Source of the DNA: Glandiceps talaboti
Taxonomy: Eukaryota > Hemichordata > Enteropneusta > Spengelidae
Reading direction: 5' to 3'
Length of the DNA: 20,000 bases
Assembly (NCBI RefSeq): GCF_964340395.1
Contig: NC_135566.1
Location: forward strand, 12,882,501-12,902,500
Shown here: positions 1-20,000 of the stretch, one piece after another
Layout: each line of letters begins with the position of its first letter
Position numbering within the stretch: the first letter of the stretch is position 1
Notes under the pieces: generated by a model
The model's database searches: none
Told to the model about the DNA's origin: nothing
What the model saw: the letters and a program-made list of their open reading frames with translations, nothing else
Program-made: the position numbers and the translations under genes

Positions 1-444
<444 letters not shown>

Positions 445-580
445 ATAGTAGATAGTGTCGGAGGCATATTAAATTTGGTGTATGAATGCATAGACTAAAG
501 CTACTACAGGTTAGCTAACACTTTATCTATTTCTTCATTAATAAATGTCTACCTCTTTACACTCTCATTTGACTCGACAG

Positions 581-18056
<17,476 letters not shown>

Positions 18057-18202
18057 AAGAACTGAAGACGAGGCCCTTTATTTCCACTGCGCAGACGTCA
18101 TTTAACAAGATAACCGTACGCGTCACTTCTTAAAAATGAGTACCAAACGCCATAAGCTTTTAGTGATTTTACACTTTGTACTTCTAATATACACGTTATT
18201 TT
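18057..18202 (+). other. Probable start of 3' untranslated region
   Basis: This sequence directly follows the TAA stop. No AATAAA signal is visible within several hundred bases. An ATTAAA variant lies at 18583-18588 and is the best polyadenylation-signal candidate I see, but its use is unproven. The 3' end of the transcript is therefore unknown. Confidence 0.4.
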
Positions 18203-18237
<35 letters not shown>

Positions 18238-18255
18238 TGTTGTTGTTGTTGTTGT
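18203..18255. repeat. (GTC)n passing into (GTT)n array
   Basis: GTC trinucleotide run (18203-18236) followed by GTT units. It lies in the presumed 3' untranslated or flanking region, about 147 bp after the stop codon. Confidence 0.95.
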
Positions 18256-18718
18256 GGACATTACATTCACAGTGTTGAATATTGACAGACCTAGGTGATA
18301 CTTCGAATCCATCATGGGGGTCACAGTAAAAAAAGAATGGATTAATGTGAATATTCTTATTATCATTCAAGAAATGAAATCGATTTTCATTTAGTATTAC
18401 TTGCACATTACAATGTTAAGTAAAATTAATTTGTGAATGATTCATCCCTTTGTAATCACCCTTCTTATAGAACAAACGCAGGGCTAATTATAACTCGTAA
18501 ACTCTTTTCAAAAACCAGTAAGTTAAAGGTCAGGGTTTCAGTCCATGATTCTCGCATTAGTGTTATCAGTGGAGTCTTATGTATTAAAGCGGCACCTGGA
18601 ACATTTTTTTTGAAGATGTTTTATTACGTACAATAACTTACTCATAATACCCAGAATAGTACTGAATCACGTGGGTGAATATATTTTTGTAGGTGAATAC
18701 ATGATATGGTAAATGAAA
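18256..18718 (+). other. Downstream flank, little recognised
   Basis: No gene recognised. An open frame of 67 codons at 18433-18636 has no supporting features. An isolated AACCAGTAAGTTAAAGGT near 18514 matches one half-unit of the satellite at 19231-19850. An ATTAAA at 18583-18588 is the only polyadenylation-like signal I noted. Confidence 0.5.
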
Positions 18719-18721
18719 TCA

Positions 18722-18747
18722 AATCAAATTTATTTTTGGGTCCACAC
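18722..18747 (+). repeat. Dispersed short repeat, copy 2
   Basis: AATCAAATTTATTTTTGGGT followed by CCACAC matches 17714-17737. The sequence from here to 19230 holds no gene I recognise; a short AATTC repeat occurs near 19058-19073. Confidence 0.6.
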
Positions 18748-19230
18748 CTAATAATCATCGCCCACACTTTCAACCTGTTACTGCGCTACTTACGTATAAG
18801 ATCGACCACTGATTAATATGTATAATGCCTAATTATTGGTATTTTTATTTTCAGTGAATATAGTGTGGTTGTCTGATCGATGAATTATAATCCAGTTACA
18901 ACTAGTACAATTTTAACGTAGTGACCGTTCATGGACTTGGATTTTGATTAGTTCCTAAGAGACTACCTCTATGGCCCTCACCAGAAATGTTCTTTCTGTT
19001 GCTTTCAAAGATTGTGTATATATTATATATTTTATTCTCTGGTGAAGTAAATTTCTATTCAATTCAATTCAATTGAAAGCAAAGCTTTCGGTCGAGATTT
19101 AAATTTGTCACTACACGACCTACAGATAACATTGACCATTAATTAACATATTCAATCAATTTGTGTAAGTAGCTGACCAGTTTTTAGTGAATATAATTTT
19201 GGTTATTTGATGACAAAAATGTCCCAGTTT

Positions 19231-19850
19231 CAGTAAGTTAGGGGTATAAAGATGATGTCTGAAAACCAGTAAGTTAAGGTTAATGAATCAGTTAACCCAG
19301 TAAGTTAGGGGTATAACAATGATGTTTAAAAACCAGTAAGTTAAGGTTAATGAATCACTGAGATGTTAAAAAACCCAGTAAGTTAGGGGTATAACAATGA
19401 TGTTAAATAACCAGTAAGTTAAGGTTAATGAATCAGATGTTAAAAACCCAGTAAGTTAGGGGTATAACAATGATGTTTAAAAACCAGTAAGTTAAGGTTA
19501 ATGAATCAGATGTTAAAAACCTAGTAAGTTAGGGGTATAACGATGATGTTTAAAAACCAGTAAGTTAAGGTTAATGAATCAGATGTTAAAAACACAGTAA
19601 GTTAGGGGTATAACAATGATGTTTAAAAACAAACCAGTAATTTAAGGTTAATGAATCAGATGTTAAAAACCTAGTAAGTTAGGGGTATAACGATGTTGAT
19701 TAAAAACCAGTAAGTTAAGGTTAATGAATCAGATGTTAAAAAACCAGTAAGTTAGGGGTATAACGATGATGTTTAAAAACCAGTAAGTTAAGGTTAATGA
19801 ATCAGATGTTAAAAAACCAGTAAGTTAGGGGTATACCGATGATGTTCAAA
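19231..19850 (+). repeat. 73-bp satellite built of two half-units (nine A, eight B)
   Basis: Half-unit A (CAGTAAGTTAGGGGTATAAC...) starts at 19231, 19298, 19376, 19449, 19522, 19595, 19672, 19745 and 19818. Half-unit B (CAGTAAGTTAAGGTTAATGA...) starts at 19267, 19334, 19412, 19485, 19558, 19635, 19707 and 19781. The usual A-to-A spacing is 73 bp. A and B share the first ten bases and a GATGTT..AAAAAC end, so a unit of about 36-37 bp was probably duplicated before amplification. Sixteen of seventeen half-units carry GTAAGT; the one at 19635 has GTAATT. Confidence 0.95.
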
Positions 19851-20000
19851 TACGGTGGCAATACACTAAATGTGTACTTTTAATAAGTTAGATGTACTAT
19901 AAATGTGTATTTGTATTTGTGCTATCGTGCTTCGAAATGCCAGTTAAGCTGTCAGGAAAAGAAATGTTGAAAAACGTCACAAACAATGATTTAAAACATG

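Noticed and set aside
18433-18636. Open frame of 67 codons after the gene as a further exon
   Set aside because: The gene's frame already ends at TAA in exon 17, and the frame shows no similarity or convincing splice context.
19231-19850. CRISPR array or telomere-like array
   Set aside because: Spacers are not unique because both half-units repeat. The TTAGGGG phrase occurs once per 73 bp and is not tandem.

Overview
This is a window of animal nuclear DNA. It is AT-rich and intron-rich, with GT/AG splice junctions, very long pure microsatellites, tRNA-derived SINE-like segments and palindromic MITE-like elements. Nothing in it is bacterial or viral. The repeat-loaded introns of a few hundred to about 1,900 bp suggest a marine invertebrate, such as an echinoderm, hemichordate, lancelet or lophotrochozoan. 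The sequence alone does not fix the phylum.

One protein-coding gene fills the window on the + strand: a single-pass receptor (membrane) guanylyl cyclase. I traced 17 exons from the transmembrane segment (581-662) to the stop codon (TAA, 18054-18056). All 16 splice junctions keep one open frame. Together they give 2,198 nt, encoding 731 complete residues after a split first codon. The ligand-binding ectodomain and start codon must lie upstream of the window. Residue numbers below refer to this partial protein.

In order, the protein has: a transmembrane helix (about 3-25); a basic juxtamembrane segment and a Ser/Thr-rich linker (27-98); a kinase-homology pseudokinase domain (about 99-360, with VAIK Lys116, HGN instead of HRD at 209-211, and DFG at 229-231); a coiled-coil dimerisation linker (362-408); a class III guanylyl cyclase domain (409 to about 610) with every catalytic residue I could check; and a hydrophilic tail of about 113 residues encoded by the last five exons, which I do not recognise. 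Such receptors turn extracellular ligand binding into cytosolic cGMP, with the pseudokinase and coiled coil relaying the signal to a catalytic homodimer.

The introns hold most of the unusual structure. Intron 1 has trinucleotide arrays and three diverged tandem-repeat blocks. Intron 2 has GT, CA and AT arrays next to a 148-bp near-perfect palindrome, then a degenerate copy of a MITE-like element. Intron 3 has a 65-bp hairpin. Intron 6 appears to hold a composite element with 15-bp terminal inverted repeats. Intron 9 has a tRNA-like segment and a 420-bp compound array ending 31 bp before an exon. Intron 10 contains a partial duplicate of the preceding exon's 3' end. Intron 13 has a second tRNA-derived SINE-like segment. 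Intron 16 has a palindromic element of about 640 bp and a possible 14-bp microexon. Downstream of the gene is a 73-bp satellite built of two related half-units, with a splice-donor-like GTAAGT in nearly every half-unit.

I see no new multi-gene system. The observations most worth following up are the palindrome at 3013-3160, the exon-end duplication at 10848-10916, the possible stop-inserting microexon at 17242-17255 and the satellite at 19231-19850.
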